DNA of 64,000 nt, taken from Tumebacillus amylolyticus (GTDB lineage Bacteria > Bacillota > Bacilli > Tumebacillales > Tumebacillaceae). The stretch spans positions 620,001 to 684,000 of the forward strand of contig NZ_JAEQNB010000001.1 in NCBI RefSeq assembly GCF_016722965.1, in the 5' to 3' direction. The notes below the pieces were generated by a model, which was not told the origin of the DNA, searched no databases, and worked only from the letters and a program-made list of their open reading frames with translations. This document shows positions 21,924-31,900 of this stretch, one piece after another. How positions within the stretch are numbered: position 1 is the stretch's first letter; the number at the start of each line of letters is the position of its first letter. The position numbers were made by a program, and so were the translations under genes.

Positions 21924-22403
21924 ATGAATATGGAGAAGAGCAGCACGCTCGTCGTGTTTAACGGGGATTTGGACAAAGCGATTGCAAGTTTTATCATCGC
22001 CACGGGATCGGCCGCGATGGGGAACAAAGTCACGATGTTCTTTACCTTCTGGGGGCTGAACATCTTGCGCAAGGATGAGTACGTGCCGGTGAAAAAGTCG
22101 TTTCTGGAAAACATGTTTGGAAAAATGATGCCGCGCGGTGCCAATCGTCTGGGCATCTCCAAAATGAACATGGGCGGGATCGGTTCGAAGTTGATGAAGA
22201 AGATCATGCGCGACAAAAACATCGCCACACTTCCCGAGTTGATGGAGATGGCGAAGGACTTGGATGTGCAGATCATCGCATGCGCGATGTCGATGGATGT
22301 GTTGGGGATCACCCGCGAAGAACTGATCGACGGCATCGAGTATGCAGGGGTTGCCACGTATCTGGCCGCCGCCGAGGAAAGTCAGGTAAATTTGTTCATC
22401 TAG
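21924..22403 (+). CDS. yrkE: DsrE/DsrF-like protein 2, copy 2
   Basis: 159 residues, one difference from 9334 (MAKDL for MARDL). The cysteine segment IIACAMSMDVLGI is intact. As in copy 1, a second ATG lies two codons in and is well placed behind GGGGAG. Confidence 0.86.
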   Translation: MNMEKSSTLVVFNGDLDKAIASFIIATGSAAMGNKVTMFFTFWGLNILRKDEYVPVKKSFLENMFGKMMPRGANRLGISKMNMGGIGSKLMKKIMRDKNIATLPELMEMAKDLDVQIIACAMSMDVLGITREELIDGIEYAGVATYLAAAEESQVNLFI

Positions 22404-22409
22404 AGAAAA

Positions 22410-22449
22410 TCAAAAAACCAAGATCGCCTGTGAACAGGAAATCTTGGTT
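22410..22449 (-). terminator. Terminator of the zinc-ribbon gene, copy 2
   Basis: Same AACCAAGAT/ATCTTGGTT hairpin with minus-strand T run as in copy 1. Confidence 0.65.
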
Positions 22450-22466
22450 ACGGAATACGTATTGTA

Positions 22467-22643
22467 TTAGTGGTCGCGGTGATATGCAACTTGAACCCCG
22501 AGTACCGGGTGGGTTTCCAAGACGTAGTGACCTTGAGGGCAATGTTTGGATGTGCTGCGTTTCTCGGTTTGAAGAAAAACTAATTTTTGTCTGCACAATG
22601 GACATTCCTCACGAAACCATGATACGATTTTGGAAAGCACTCT
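22467..22643 (-). CDS. Small zinc-ribbon-like protein, copy 2
   Basis: About 58 residues, one difference from 9877 (LQTEK for LQAEK). CPLC and HCPQGH metal-ligand groups are kept. Leftward, divergent from cstR copy 2. Confidence 0.6.
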   Translation of the reverse strand, partial: RVLSKIVSWFREECPLCRQKLVFLQTEKRSTSKHCPQGHYVLETHPVLGVQVAYHRDH

Positions 22644-22754
22644 AAACACCACCTTTTCCTACTGAATTACTTTGTCTACTATAGCATGTTGTCTTAGAAT
22701 GCGACAACAACGTTTCATTTATACCGTGCCCACAGAGGCAAAGGAGGGATTCCA

Positions 22755-23015
22755 GTGGAGTACAACGATTCGATCAAAAATCGTTTGCGGAGAATTGAAG
22801 GACAGGTGCGTGGCGTACTCAGCATGATGGAACAGGAAAAAGACTGCCGGGATGTGGTAACGCAACTTACGGCCATCCGTTCGGCAATCGATCGAGCGGT
22901 CGGATATGTTGTGGGCTCCAACTTGGAGTCCTGTATTCGAGAAGAGATCGAAAAAGGAAATGTCCCCGACAAAGTGATCAAAGAAGCAGTCGAAATGCTT
23001 GTGAAGAGCAGATAG
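22755..23015 (+). CDS. cstR: CstR persulfide-sensing repressor, copy 2
   Basis: 86 residues, identical to the product of 10165, with silent base changes. Having two genes for the same repressor raises the repressor dose along with the operon dose. Confidence 0.92.
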   Translation: MEYNDSIKNRLRRIEGQVRGVLSMMEQEKDCRDVVTQLTAIRSAIDRAVGYVVGSNLESCIREEIEKGNVPDKVIKEAVEMLVKSR

Positions 23016-23031
23016 GATTGGAGGCAATTTC

Positions 23032-23601
23032 ATGAGTCATGGACAACATCGTTTTAACCCGCAGCATGTGGCGAAACTACTCAATCCGGATCGCTTGAAG
23101 ATGCTTCCGCCGGAACAGATTGTAGACGCGCTGCAAATTTCGCAAGATGATAACGTCGCGGATCTTGGATGTGGGCCGGGGGTATTCACTCTCCCGATAG
23201 CAAAGCGAACGCAACGCACCGTTTACGCAATCGACGTAGAGCGCCAGATGTTAGAACTTCTGCAACAGCGAACGGAAGAGGCAGGAGTTTCGAATGTTCA
23301 AACGGTCCTGAGCGACGCTGAGAAGATCGACTTGCCGGATCAGTCTGTAGACAAGGTCTTGATTGCATTTGTTTTGCATGAAGTTGGGGATTTGAACCAA
23401 GCAGTACAAGAGGTGAAACGCATCCTGCGCCCGAATGGGAACGTGTTGATTCTGGAGTGGGAGAAAAAAGAGACCGAAATGGGTCCTCCTGTGCATCACC
23501 GTTTGGATTCAAACGAGTTGCAACAAGTTTTGGTTGCCAACGGCCTGCAAACTGAGGTTAAATTGCTGAACGACAATCACTATATGGTGGTTGCTCAATA
23601 G
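23032..23601 (+). CDS. Class I SAM-dependent methyltransferase, copy 2
   Basis: 189 residues, 8 differences from 10442 (for example TLPIAK for TFPAAK and EVGDL for EVEDL). The SAM motif VADLGCGPG is intact. The most diverged of the long genes in the repeat. Confidence 0.8.
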   Translation: MSHGQHRFNPQHVAKLLNPDRLKMLPPEQIVDALQISQDDNVADLGCGPGVFTLPIAKRTQRTVYAIDVERQMLELLQQRTEEAGVSNVQTVLSDAEKIDLPDQSVDKVLIAFVLHEVGDLNQAVQEVKRILRPNGNVLILEWEKKETEMGPPVHHRLDSNELQQVLVANGLQTEVKLLNDNHYMVVAQ

Positions 23602-23626
23602 GAAACGCTCCGGTGCTTATGTGCCG

Positions 23627-23661
23627 AAAAGCTCCCGATGACCGGGGGCTTTTTCTTTTTC
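23627..23661 (+). terminator. Terminator ending sulfur locus copy 2
   Basis: AGCTCCC and GGGGGCT stem with T-rich tail; one base changed from copy 1 but pairing kept through a G-T pair. Confidence 0.8.
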
Positions 23662-23686
23662 CTTTTGAGAGAAGGGATGAAGAAAC

Positions 23687-24715
23687 TTGCCAAAGCTCAA
23701 TGTAAAACTACAATCGACCAAGACATTCTTTGTCAGTCTGTTCGCTATCGGGCCTATCTGGATGGGGAACTATGAACAGTTGTCCGCCGTTTCCCTGATC
23801 CTCGGGGATCGAATTTGGCTCTCGATCCAGAGGGAGGAACAGCGCCGCGAAACAAAAGCGGCATGGGTTGCGACAGGCAGCCTGGCAGTCAGTGTATTGC
23901 TTCTCACCGGCTTCTTCGTGTTCTCGCCCATTGTGGTAGGAGGATCGTTAGTGGCAGCTGCCTTCTTGCTGATCGGAAGCATATGGGGAGTACGCAAACT
24001 TGTAACCGTTTTTCCACAGGGAACCTGGTATGAAAAAGCAGGGTTGGAGAGTCGCACTGTTGCGAGGGCCGCCGGACAGACTCTGATCGTGAAAAATACG
24101 GTTTCGAACGTTCCGAAAGAGCAGACCTTGCAAACACTTGTGGTTCTGAATCACGATGCAAAGATCGAAGGCCGTGTCACAGACGTGGTGTTTGTCTATA
24201 ACGGCGACGTACAACTGACTTCAACTTCGAAAACTGGAGTCGTCGTCGTGCTTGGGGGACATAATCAACAGGAAAATGGGGCGTACGTAGAGGACGGTAT
24301 TGCGGCGGTCACATTCGACTTTGTTGCTGGTCGTCATCCCTGTTTTGCTGGTCCCTCCGTCATGCCATTTCAAGGACAGGAGAGGTTGGATTGGTGGTGT
24401 TGGTTGGGGGGGCTGGGGATTAGCTTGCTACTCGCCCTTTCTGTGTTCGGGGCACCGCTTGCGCGTCTTTTTGGAGTCGTGCTGCTTCTCTTGTTTGCCG
24501 TTGGATATACATTGGTCGCCTATCACGTAGGGAAGATCGTGGTTGGTGGTCGGGCTTTTTCCAACGGGATTTGGAGACCGACATTTCTGGGGTCTGTTAC
24601 AATCGTTGCCTTGAGTAACATTCCGTTATTTGGAGCGCTGCTACTCTTGATCGTACTCGTGCTCTCCATCGGGACCTCCACTGTGTGGCTCTGGCAAAAG
24701 AGGGCGAAACGGTAG
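23687..24715 (+). CDS. Membrane protein with central bactofilin-like repeat region
   Basis: A 342-residue protein that I do not recognise firmly. Hydrophobic segments lie near 62-82 and 85-105, then again in the C-terminal third (about 240-270, 272-290 and 310-332). The soluble middle (LVVLNHDAKIEGRVTDVV and VFVYNGDVQLTS) resembles the short beta-turns of polymer-forming, bactofilin-like proteins. The TTG at 23687 follows GAAGGGATG; an out-of-frame ATG upstream leads nowhere. It lies just outside the duplicated locus. Confidence 0.55.
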   Translation: MPKLNVKLQSTKTFFVSLFAIGPIWMGNYEQLSAVSLILGDRIWLSIQREEQRRETKAAWVATGSLAVSVLLLTGFFVFSPIVVGGSLVAAAFLLIGSIWGVRKLVTVFPQGTWYEKAGLESRTVARAAGQTLIVKNTVSNVPKEQTLQTLVVLNHDAKIEGRVTDVVFVYNGDVQLTSTSKTGVVVVLGGHNQQENGAYVEDGIAAVTFDFVAGRHPCFAGPSVMPFQGQERLDWWCWLGGLGISLLLALSVFGAPLARLFGVVLLLLFAVGYTLVAYHVGKIVVGGRAFSNGIWRPTFLGSVTIVALSNIPLFGALLLLIVLVLSIGTSTVWLWQKRAKR

Positions 24716-24730
24716 GGGAGTGAAAGTAGA

Positions 24731-24835
24731 TTGGAGGAGCTGATACTTCGTAATAGTGAGCACTACGAATATTTTGCTTTGTTTGGTTCCTTGGTTTTGG
24801 GTATCGTGGGTCTGCCAATCTCTAGTATTTTATGG
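24731..24835 (+). pseudogene. Truncated DedA-like gene start
   Basis: EELILRNSEHYEYFALFGSL followed by VLGIVGLPI reads like the N-terminus of a DedA membrane protein, where GLPIP normally follows. After this point the frame departs from the family and no further DedA motif is seen. Either a frameshift or a deletion joined it to unrelated sequence. Weak call based on one segment. Confidence 0.3.
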
Positions 24836-25433
24836 CGATCATCGTTGCCTTCACGCCGGTGCGTCCACATGGTGTTGCAAACGGACTTCGAACAGCTCAG
24901 AACAGTTCAGGGAATCTTGATCCCCTCACTTATAAGGGGGATTTACGGTACATCAAGGCTTCGCGAGGCCTCCCAGTATAAACTTTTTGATCACCAAACA
25001 GAGGTCTTTCATGTGGAAAACTTCAGTTACACATATAATCATTTTATTGTTTGGACATCGCAATATCAAGGTACACCTTTTTTAGGACAGAACACTATCA
25101 ACATGTTCTCGGCTAGCTCGATACTGAAAGGCGCGGCATTATTATGTGTTTCAGGTACCGGATGGATAATCATGTTTCAAACAACCATGTCAAGGATTTC
25201 CTCGACATGAGTGTTTCTCATTGTATAATTTTTTGAACTGTTACATTCAGAATTAATAAGGGAGCTTCTTTGCCGGAAATAGGGTTTTGTAGAATAATAA
25301 ATAAGGTGTATCATGAGGCTTCGAATACTCGTTCTGCTTCTTTTTTTGATGTAACGCTTAGATGTAAGAATACCGGAATGACACAGATCTCGTGGCAGTA
25401 GTGGAGTCAATTACCTCTCACTAGACTTCGATG
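24836..25433. other. No recognised gene
   Basis: AT-rich stretch with short open frames only. It contains the third 11-6-11 inverted repeat (25184-25211). One frame near 24840-24985 looks codon-like (TAQNSSGNLDPLTYKGDLRY), but I cannot assign it to a family. Confidence 0.4.
25184..25211. repeat. 11-6-11 inverted repeat, copy 3
   Basis: ACCATGTCAAG, six bases, CTCGACATGAG. Two or three mismatches between arms, less well kept than the other two copies. Confidence 0.4.
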
Positions 25434-25462
25434 GGCCTGATTCTCAAAAAGAGAAGCAGGCC
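25434..25462. repeat. Palindrome upstream of the NRPS operon
   Basis: GGCCTG-a-TTCTC and GAGAA-g-CAGGCC pair around AAAAA. No T run follows, so it may be an operator or RNA hairpin rather than a terminator. Confidence 0.45.
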
Positions 25463-25518
25463 GTTTGTGTACGCTTGAATTTATTTTCTATTCGAATAAA
25501 TGAAACGAATAAAATGGA

Positions 25519-25547
25519 TTGACGTATTTGCCTTGTGAGAATAAAAT
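25519..25547 (+). promoter_or_regulatory. Putative promoter of the NRPS/PKS operon
   Basis: TTGACG (25519-25524) and TAAAAT (25542-25547) with a 17-base spacer, 70 bases upstream of the first NRPS start, in AT-rich DNA. Confidence 0.65.
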
Positions 25548-25617
25548 ATATTCATGTAATTTTATTTTATGCTAAATAGTAAAGTTGTAAAGTTGTGTAC
25601 ATGAAAGGGTGGTTGAA

Positions 25618-28600
25618 ATGAGAACATCCGTTGAAGGATTTCGCTTGTCTCCGCAACAGATTCGTGTGTGGAACCAATACAGGTCTGCCCACTTGCATAC
25701 TACCTTACTGGTGGAGGGCGCCATGCAAGATGATCAGTTGGCCGCTGCCTTGAACGATATGGTGCAGAGTCAAGAGATCCTGCGCACGGTGTTTCATAAA
25801 ATGCCGGGTCTGACCCTCCCCGTGCAAGTCGTGCTGGAGCACTGCCCGGCGGCATGGAGCGTGTACGAATGTTCAAACACCTCTGATGTGAACAAATTCT
25901 TGCAGGAGTTTTCTGCAGCGGATTTTGATCTGGAAAATGGGCCCTTGCTGCGTGCAGCCGTGATCAGGCAGTCGCCTCAGCGCGCCATCGTCGCTCTCGA
26001 CGTGTCGGCGCTGTGTGCAGACCCTGACTCTTCGTTTCTGGTACGGGAATGGTTCCGATTGTACGAAGCTCGCGTACAACAGCAGAACCTCTCGAACACA
26101 GAAGAGGAGGAACCGATTACATATGCCGTGATTGCAGAATGGCTGAATCAGATGCTGGAAGATGAAGAGAGCGAGACCGGACGGGCGTTCTGGGCCCGAC
26201 AACGGCTCGATGTTGCAAACGCTGTTCCCGTTCCTTGGTGCGAGGAGACACCGAGTGAACTGAACCTGGTCAAGTCCATCCAAGTTCCAGCTCACGTCTG
26301 GCAAGGGGTTCGGGAGACGGCCCGCCACTGGAACGTGCAGCCGACGGATCTTGTCCTACACGCCTGGCGATCGATCTGGCACCAGTTGGCAGGGCTTGCG
26401 GAAGTGGTTATCGGGGTCGGATGTGACGGTCGCACCGATGAGGGCGTGGAGACCGCACTCGGTTTGATGACTCGCTATGTGCCGCTCACCAGCGTGTGGG
26501 AGGAGTCCGAGACCGTTCAGCAGGGAACTGCGCGGCTGAGCCAATCGTTGCGCGAAGCATATGAATGGCAGGAGACGTGGAGTTGGGACCTTGTTTCGCC
26601 CAAACCGGGAACGGCTGCTGAACTCGGAAGGTTCCAGATCGGTTTTGAAAGCCGGGATCGCTGGTCTGCCTTCGAGGCTGCGAACGTGCGCGTGACCTTG
26701 CTCCAAGAGCGCGGGCAGGTGGAACCGTTCGAGGCGTTGCTGTCCTGTCAGATCACAGCGGATAGCTCTTGCTTGACGATACAGACCGATTCGCAAGTCT
26801 GGCCCGAGCAAGCGGTTTTTCAATGGTTGGATGCGTTGCCCAGGCTATTGGAGCAATTCACTCAAACATCGAACCTGAACTGCGGGGAATGCCGCTGGTG
26901 GCAAGAGAATGCAAAGCCCCAATTCTTGCCCACTGAAGAGGGCGAACAGGCGGGAGCAGAGGCGGACGAATGGTTCTATATTTCGAAACATTCTAAAGAG
27001 TTGAAAATTTATAAACCCCTTCCTGATGTGCAGGCTCGGGTCGTCGACCTTTCAGGTCGCTACGTACTATTCGGCGCCAGCGGCATGATCGAGGTGCGCC
27101 GACCCAACGAGACTGAAACGTGGACGCCGCTGCAACGCGGACGGCTGTGGCCGGAGGGATTGGTGGAGCGTTATCCAACGGAATCGCCGAGCGGGACCGC
27201 TGCCGGGGAGTTGGTCGCGCCGCAAACAGAGGTGGAACGAACGCTGGCCGCCATCTGGTCGGAAGTGCTGGGGGTGGACGAGATCTATTTGTCCGACAGC
27301 TTCTTCGACTTGGGCGGGCATTCGTTGTTGGCCTCTCAGGTCGTGATGAGGATGCGGATGAGCTACGGCGTGGAATTTCCGATGCGCATCGTGTTCGAAA
27401 CCAAGACGCTGAATGCGCTTGCAGACGCGGTGGAACGAGCATCCGGCGCACAAACGCAAGCGTCCACTGCGATGTACGCGCCGATCCCGCGTCAGTCCGG
27501 GCAATCGTACGCGCCGCTGTCTCCGTCTCAGGAGCGCTTGTGGTTCTCCGCCCAACTGTCCTCCAGCAATCAGTTCGGCAGCGGTTTTTATTATCTGATT
27601 GAGGACGAGTTGCATACTGAGAGCTTCGACCGCGCAATCGAAGCGCTGGCGGATCGATATGAAATCTTGCGCACGACCATCGAGGTGCAAGACGGCGTGG
27701 CCCGCCAAAAGTTAAACGCCGGGGTGCGGCCTGCGTATCACCGGCATGAGCTGCAGGGGCTGGCGGAGTCGGAGCAACTGGAGAAGTTGCGAGCACGGGT
27801 GTTGCAGGTGTGGACGACACCGTTTGATCTGGTCAACGAGTCGTTCTTCCGATTTGAATTGTTCCGCTTGAGCCCGCAGAAGTCGGTGCTGTTCCTCTGC
27901 GCGCATCACATTGGCTATGACGGGTGGGCGGTTCGGCTGTTGATCCGCGATTTGAACGAGTACTATTCGACGTTCCGTCGCGGGGAGGCAGATGTGCAAC
28001 TTCCGGAAGCTGTGCCGTTCGCCGATGCAGCGGTATGGATGCACCAGCGGCTGGCGGACGGCGACTTGCAACACCAGCTCGATTACTGGTTGGTTCAGTT
28101 GCAAGACGATGTACAACCGCCGAGCCTGCCTGGCGATGCGGGAGATTGGGAGCGCAATCCGCTCGATGTGCGCACGATCCGGATGTCAGCAGAGGTGACC
28201 TCAGGACTGCAACGCTTGGCACAAGCGCAAGGCAGTTCGCTCTACGCAACGGTGTTGTCCGGGGTGATGGCCTGGTTGTCCCGCCAGTCGCGGGAAACGC
28301 TTGTCACCATCGGGGCTACGCTGTCAGGGCGTACGCACCCGGACTTGGAAGAAGTTTTTGGCCCGATGCTCAATCCAGTGGCGATGCGAACCGATCTGTC
28401 CGGCAACCCGACGTGCGCCGAGATGGTGATGCGAGGGGCGCAGACGTCTTTTGACGCGTATGCCAACCAAGACTATCCGTTTGATCTGCTGTGGCAGGAG
28501 CTACGGAAGCGGGGAGCTAAAGCTACGTCGTTGTATTCGGTGATCTTGATCGGGCAGAACGTGACGGATGGCGAGATTCTTTTGGATGGGATGCGGTTGA

Positions 28601-28902
28601 AGCCGCAGCCGTTGACCGAGTTGCTGGCGGATCGCGCACAAGAGGCGGTCGAGCGCTTGTATGGAAAGGGAGCGGCGGAATCGTCTCCGTATGAGTTGGT
28701 GATGTCATTGCGTGAGACGGACGGCGGGTTGGTGCTGGAGACGAACTATGCGGTGGCCAAGTTCCGTCCGGAGACGGTGGATCGTTTCTTGGCGCAGATC
28801 GTGCAGGTCTTGGAGCAGTTCGCCACCCAGCCGGAGCTTCGGTTGTCACAAATTCAGGTTGAGGAATCCGAGGCAGACGATGCTTGGGAAGAGCTCTTTT
28901 AA
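25618..28902 (+). CDS. NRPS 1: degenerate C, vestigial A, T, C
   Basis: A 1094-residue NRPS. Residues 8-430 are a condensation-type domain whose HHxxxDG motif is replaced by ALDVSALCADPDS (near 125), so it is probably inactive. Residues 453-518 hold a fragment matching only the A7-A8 part of an adenylation domain (ARVVDLSGRYVLFGASGMIE and GRLWPEGLVE); some 450 residues are missing. A carrier domain follows (LGGHSLL near 567). Residues 630-1060 are a condensation domain with intact HHIGYDG. Its carrier must be loaded in trans or skipped. I chose the ATG at 25618 behind AAGGGTGG over a GTG three codons earlier. Confidence 0.85.
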   Translation: MRTSVEGFRLSPQQIRVWNQYRSAHLHTTLLVEGAMQDDQLAAALNDMVQSQEILRTVFHKMPGLTLPVQVVLEHCPAAWSVYECSNTSDVNKFLQEFSAADFDLENGPLLRAAVIRQSPQRAIVALDVSALCADPDSSFLVREWFRLYEARVQQQNLSNTEEEEPITYAVIAEWLNQMLEDEESETGRAFWARQRLDVANAVPVPWCEETPSELNLVKSIQVPAHVWQGVRETARHWNVQPTDLVLHAWRSIWHQLAGLAEVVIGVGCDGRTDEGVETALGLMTRYVPLTSVWEESETVQQGTARLSQSLREAYEWQETWSWDLVSPKPGTAAELGRFQIGFESRDRWSAFEAANVRVTLLQERGQVEPFEALLSCQITADSSCLTIQTDSQVWPEQAVFQWLDALPRLLEQFTQTSNLNCGECRWWQENAKPQFLPTEEGEQAGAEADEWFYISKHSKELKIYKPLPDVQARVVDLSGRYVLFGASGMIEVRRPNETETWTPLQRGRLWPEGLVERYPTESPSGTAAGELVAPQTEVERTLAAIWSEVLGVDEIYLSDSFFDLGGHSLLASQVVMRMRMSYGVEFPMRIVFETKTLNALADAVERASGAQTQASTAMYAPIPRQSGQSYAPLSPSQERLWFSAQLSSSNQFGSGFYYLIEDELHTESFDRAIEALADRYEILRTTIEVQDGVARQKLNAGVRPAYHRHELQGLAESEQLEKLRARVLQVWTTPFDLVNESFFRFELFRLSPQKSVLFLCAHHIGYDGWAVRLLIRDLNEYYSTFRRGEADVQLPEAVPFADAAVWMHQRLADGDLQHQLDYWLVQLQDDVQPPSLPGDAGDWERNPLDVRTIRMSAEVTSGLQRLAQAQGSSLYATVLSGVMAWLSRQSRETLVTIGATLSGRTHPDLEEVFGPMLNPVAMRTDLSGNPTCAEMVMRGAQTSFDAYANQDYPFDLLWQELRKRGAKATSLYSVILIGQNVTDGEILLDGMRLKPQPLTELLADRAQEAVERLYGKGAAESSPYELVMSLRETDGGLVLETNYAVAKFRPETVDRFLAQIVQVLEQFATQPELRLSQIQVEESEADDAWEELF

Positions 28903-28916
28903 GGAGGGGAATTCAA

Positions 28917-31900
28917 GTGAAGATGAGTATTGCGGGACGTGAAAGCCTGCCGGTTGTCAATTTGCCGACCGATGCGCCGCGCCAAGCCGTGCCGTCTACG
29001 GACAGCCGTCGAGTGGCTCGTGAGGTGCCGGCCGGACTTTTTGAAGCGCTGAATCGGATGGGTTCGCGGTGGGAGGCGACGGCGGAAGAGGTCGTGCTGG
29101 CCGCTTTCCACACGCTGTTGTATCGCTATACCGGGCAAAACGATCTCGTCATCGGAGTCCAGTCGGTTTCAGGCAGCGTTCGCCCGTCGCGGGTGCAAGT
29201 GACAGCGGAACTCCCTTTTGCCGAGCTTGTGCAAGCGGTGCGTGACTCGTGGATGTTCGAAGCGGACGCGACGAGTGTTCAGATGGGATTCATGTGGGGG
29301 GCGGCCGAGTTGGCTGCCCCGAAACAGTCGCCGTATGAGTTGGTGCTGTTGACGGGCGAGACGACGCTGGCCGCCGACTATCGGGTTGAGCTGTTTGAAC
29401 AGGCGACGATCGAGAAGCTGTTGGAAAGTGCAGGAGAGTTGCTGACCAGTATCGTCGAGACTCCCGAATCGGACCTGTTGGGCTTGCCGATGCTCAGTTC
29501 CTTCGAACAGGAACGTCTGTTGCGTAGTCTGAACGATACGCAGGTCGACTACGGACCGGAGGAATGCGTGCATACGATGTTCGAGCGGCAGGCGGAGCGG
29601 ACGCCGAATGCGATCGCGCTGGTATTTGAAGGACAAACGATGACGTACCGGGAGCTGAATGAGCGGGCGAATCAGGTCGCTCATTACTTGTCCCGCTCGG
29701 GAATCGGGCCGGATGTTCGTGTTGGCGTGTGCATGGATCGCTCGCTGGAGATGTTGGTCGCGATCTATGGTGTGCTCAAGACGGGCGGTGTCTATGTTCC
29801 GATCGATCCCTATCATCCGCAAGAACGCATGGCGTTCACGATGGAGGACTCGCAGGTGCCGCTGATGCTGACACAGGAGCGCTGGTTGGCCTACTTGCCA
29901 AGCGACGGCTTGGAAGTCGTCTGCCTGGATACCGAGTGGTCCACCTTCGCGGGTGAAAGCACGGAGAATCTTGGCGGCACTTTTTCACCGGACAACATGA
30001 TCTCCATTCTGTATACGTCCGGTTCGACGGGCAAGCCGAAGGGGGTCATGAGCACACACCGCGGGATCTGCAACTTGCTCAGGTGGATGCAGGACGTGTT
30101 TGGCTTGACTCCGGATGACCGCCACATTCTGAAAACGCCGTACAGCTTCGATGTGTCGGCGTGGGAGTTGTTCTGGCCGTTGGTCAACGGAGCACGTCTG
30201 ATCATTGCGCGGCCGGAAGGGCACAAGGACAGCGCCTACTTGGTCAATCTTGTGCAAGAGCACGAGATTACCACGATCGTTTTCGCCCCGTCGATGATGC
30301 AATTGTTTCTGGAGGAGAGCGGCGTAGAGCGTTGCACGTCGATCAAGCGTGCGCTGTGTGCGGGGGAGGCCCTGCCCTTCGAGTTGCAAGAACGCTACTT
30401 CGCCAAATTGGATGCGGAGTTGCACAATCTATACGGCCCGACGGAAGCGGCGGTAATCGTGTTGCACTGGAAGTGTGAGCGCGGGTCGGACAAGCGGGTG
30501 GTCCCGATCGGGTTCCCCATCGCCAATACGCAGATCTATTTGTTGGACGAGCGGATGCAGCCGGTACCGCGCGGTGTGGCAGGCGAATTGTACATCGCCG
30601 GCACGGCGGTGGCGCGTGGATATCTCAATCGACCGGAATTAAATGAAGAAAAATTCGTGCGCGATCCCTACTCCGTGAAGCCGGATGCCCGCATGTACCG
30701 CACGGGAGACTTGGCGCGCCATCTGCCGGACGGGACGATCGACTATCTCGGACGCATCGACCACCAAGTCAAATTGCGCGGCTTGCGGATTGAACTCGGG
30801 GAGATCGAGGCCGTTCTGCAAACGCATCCCGATGTGCGCGAGGTCGTGGTGGTGGCACAAGAGGACCGCCACGGCGGCAAATTCCTCGTTGCGTTCCTGA
30901 CAGCGGTAGAGGGAGCGGACTTGGAGCAAGCCATCCTGCGGCAGTATGTGCAATCCAAATTGCCGGAGTATATGGTGCCAAACGTGTTCGTCGTGCTGGA
31001 AGAGATGCCGTTGTCACCCAACGGCAAGATCGACCGCAAGGTTCTGCCGCAAGTCACTCTGTCCGACAATGCGCGCGAGGAACATATTAAGCCGCGCACG
31101 CCGATGGAGGAACTGATTGCGGGAGTTTGGCAAGATGTGTTGCAGGTGCCGGACGTGGGCGTGACCGACCACTTTTTCTACTTGGGAGGGCATTCGCTGT
31201 TTGCCAACCGCGTGGTGGCGCGTCTTCGTGAGACGCTGGGTGTGGAGTTGTCGGTGGGCGAATTGTTTGACGGCCCTACAGTGGAGGAGCTCGCACGGGT
31301 GCTGACTTCGCGTGCAGCAGAAAGAAAAGACACGCCCGTACAAGGGATGTCGGAACGACCGGAGCACGTAGCGTTGTCACAGGCCCAAGAAGCGATGTGG
31401 TTCGTGGAGCAACTAAACCCCGGCACCACGCAATTTAATGTGCCTTTCGGGCTTGAACTGCAGGGCGATCTGGTCGTGGAAGCGTTGCAACGCAGTTTGA
31501 ACGCCGTGCTGGAGCGGCATGAAGCGTTGCGTACGGTGTTCACGGTGGTGGACGAGCGACCCGTTCAACACGTGCTCAACCCGAGTCCTTGGGAATTGCC
31601 GCTGCTCGATCTCAGCAAGCTCCCGGAGTCGGAGCGACAACAGGCAATCGACCGTCTGCTGGATGAGGAGGCCAACCGCCCGTTTGACCTGCAAAACGGT
31701 CCGCTGTATCGCGGGCATTTGGTGCGCAGAAGCGCGAAGGATCATCTGTTGATGCTCAACATCCATCACATCGTGTTCGATGCTCGTTCGCTGGATGTGT
31801 TCAAGCGCGAGTTGTTGGCGATGTATGGGGAGGCGGAGTTACCGGCGGTGCCGATGCAGTTCCCCGATTATGTCTATCAGGAGCAACAGCGCCTGCAGGA

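Larger units (their letters stand above)
17646..23661 (+). repeat. Direct repeat of the cst/yrk-like sulfur locus, copy 2
   Basis: Second copy of 4769-11071, shorter by about 290 bases because of one internal deletion. All other genes are open. Promoters, both operators and the terminators are retained, which argues that this copy is also expressed. Confidence 0.97.

Noticed and set aside
27509-28850. Epimerisation domain at the end of NRPS 1
   Set aside because: HHIGYDGWAV and the FGPMLNPVAMRTDLSG region are of condensation type; E-specific motifs are absent.
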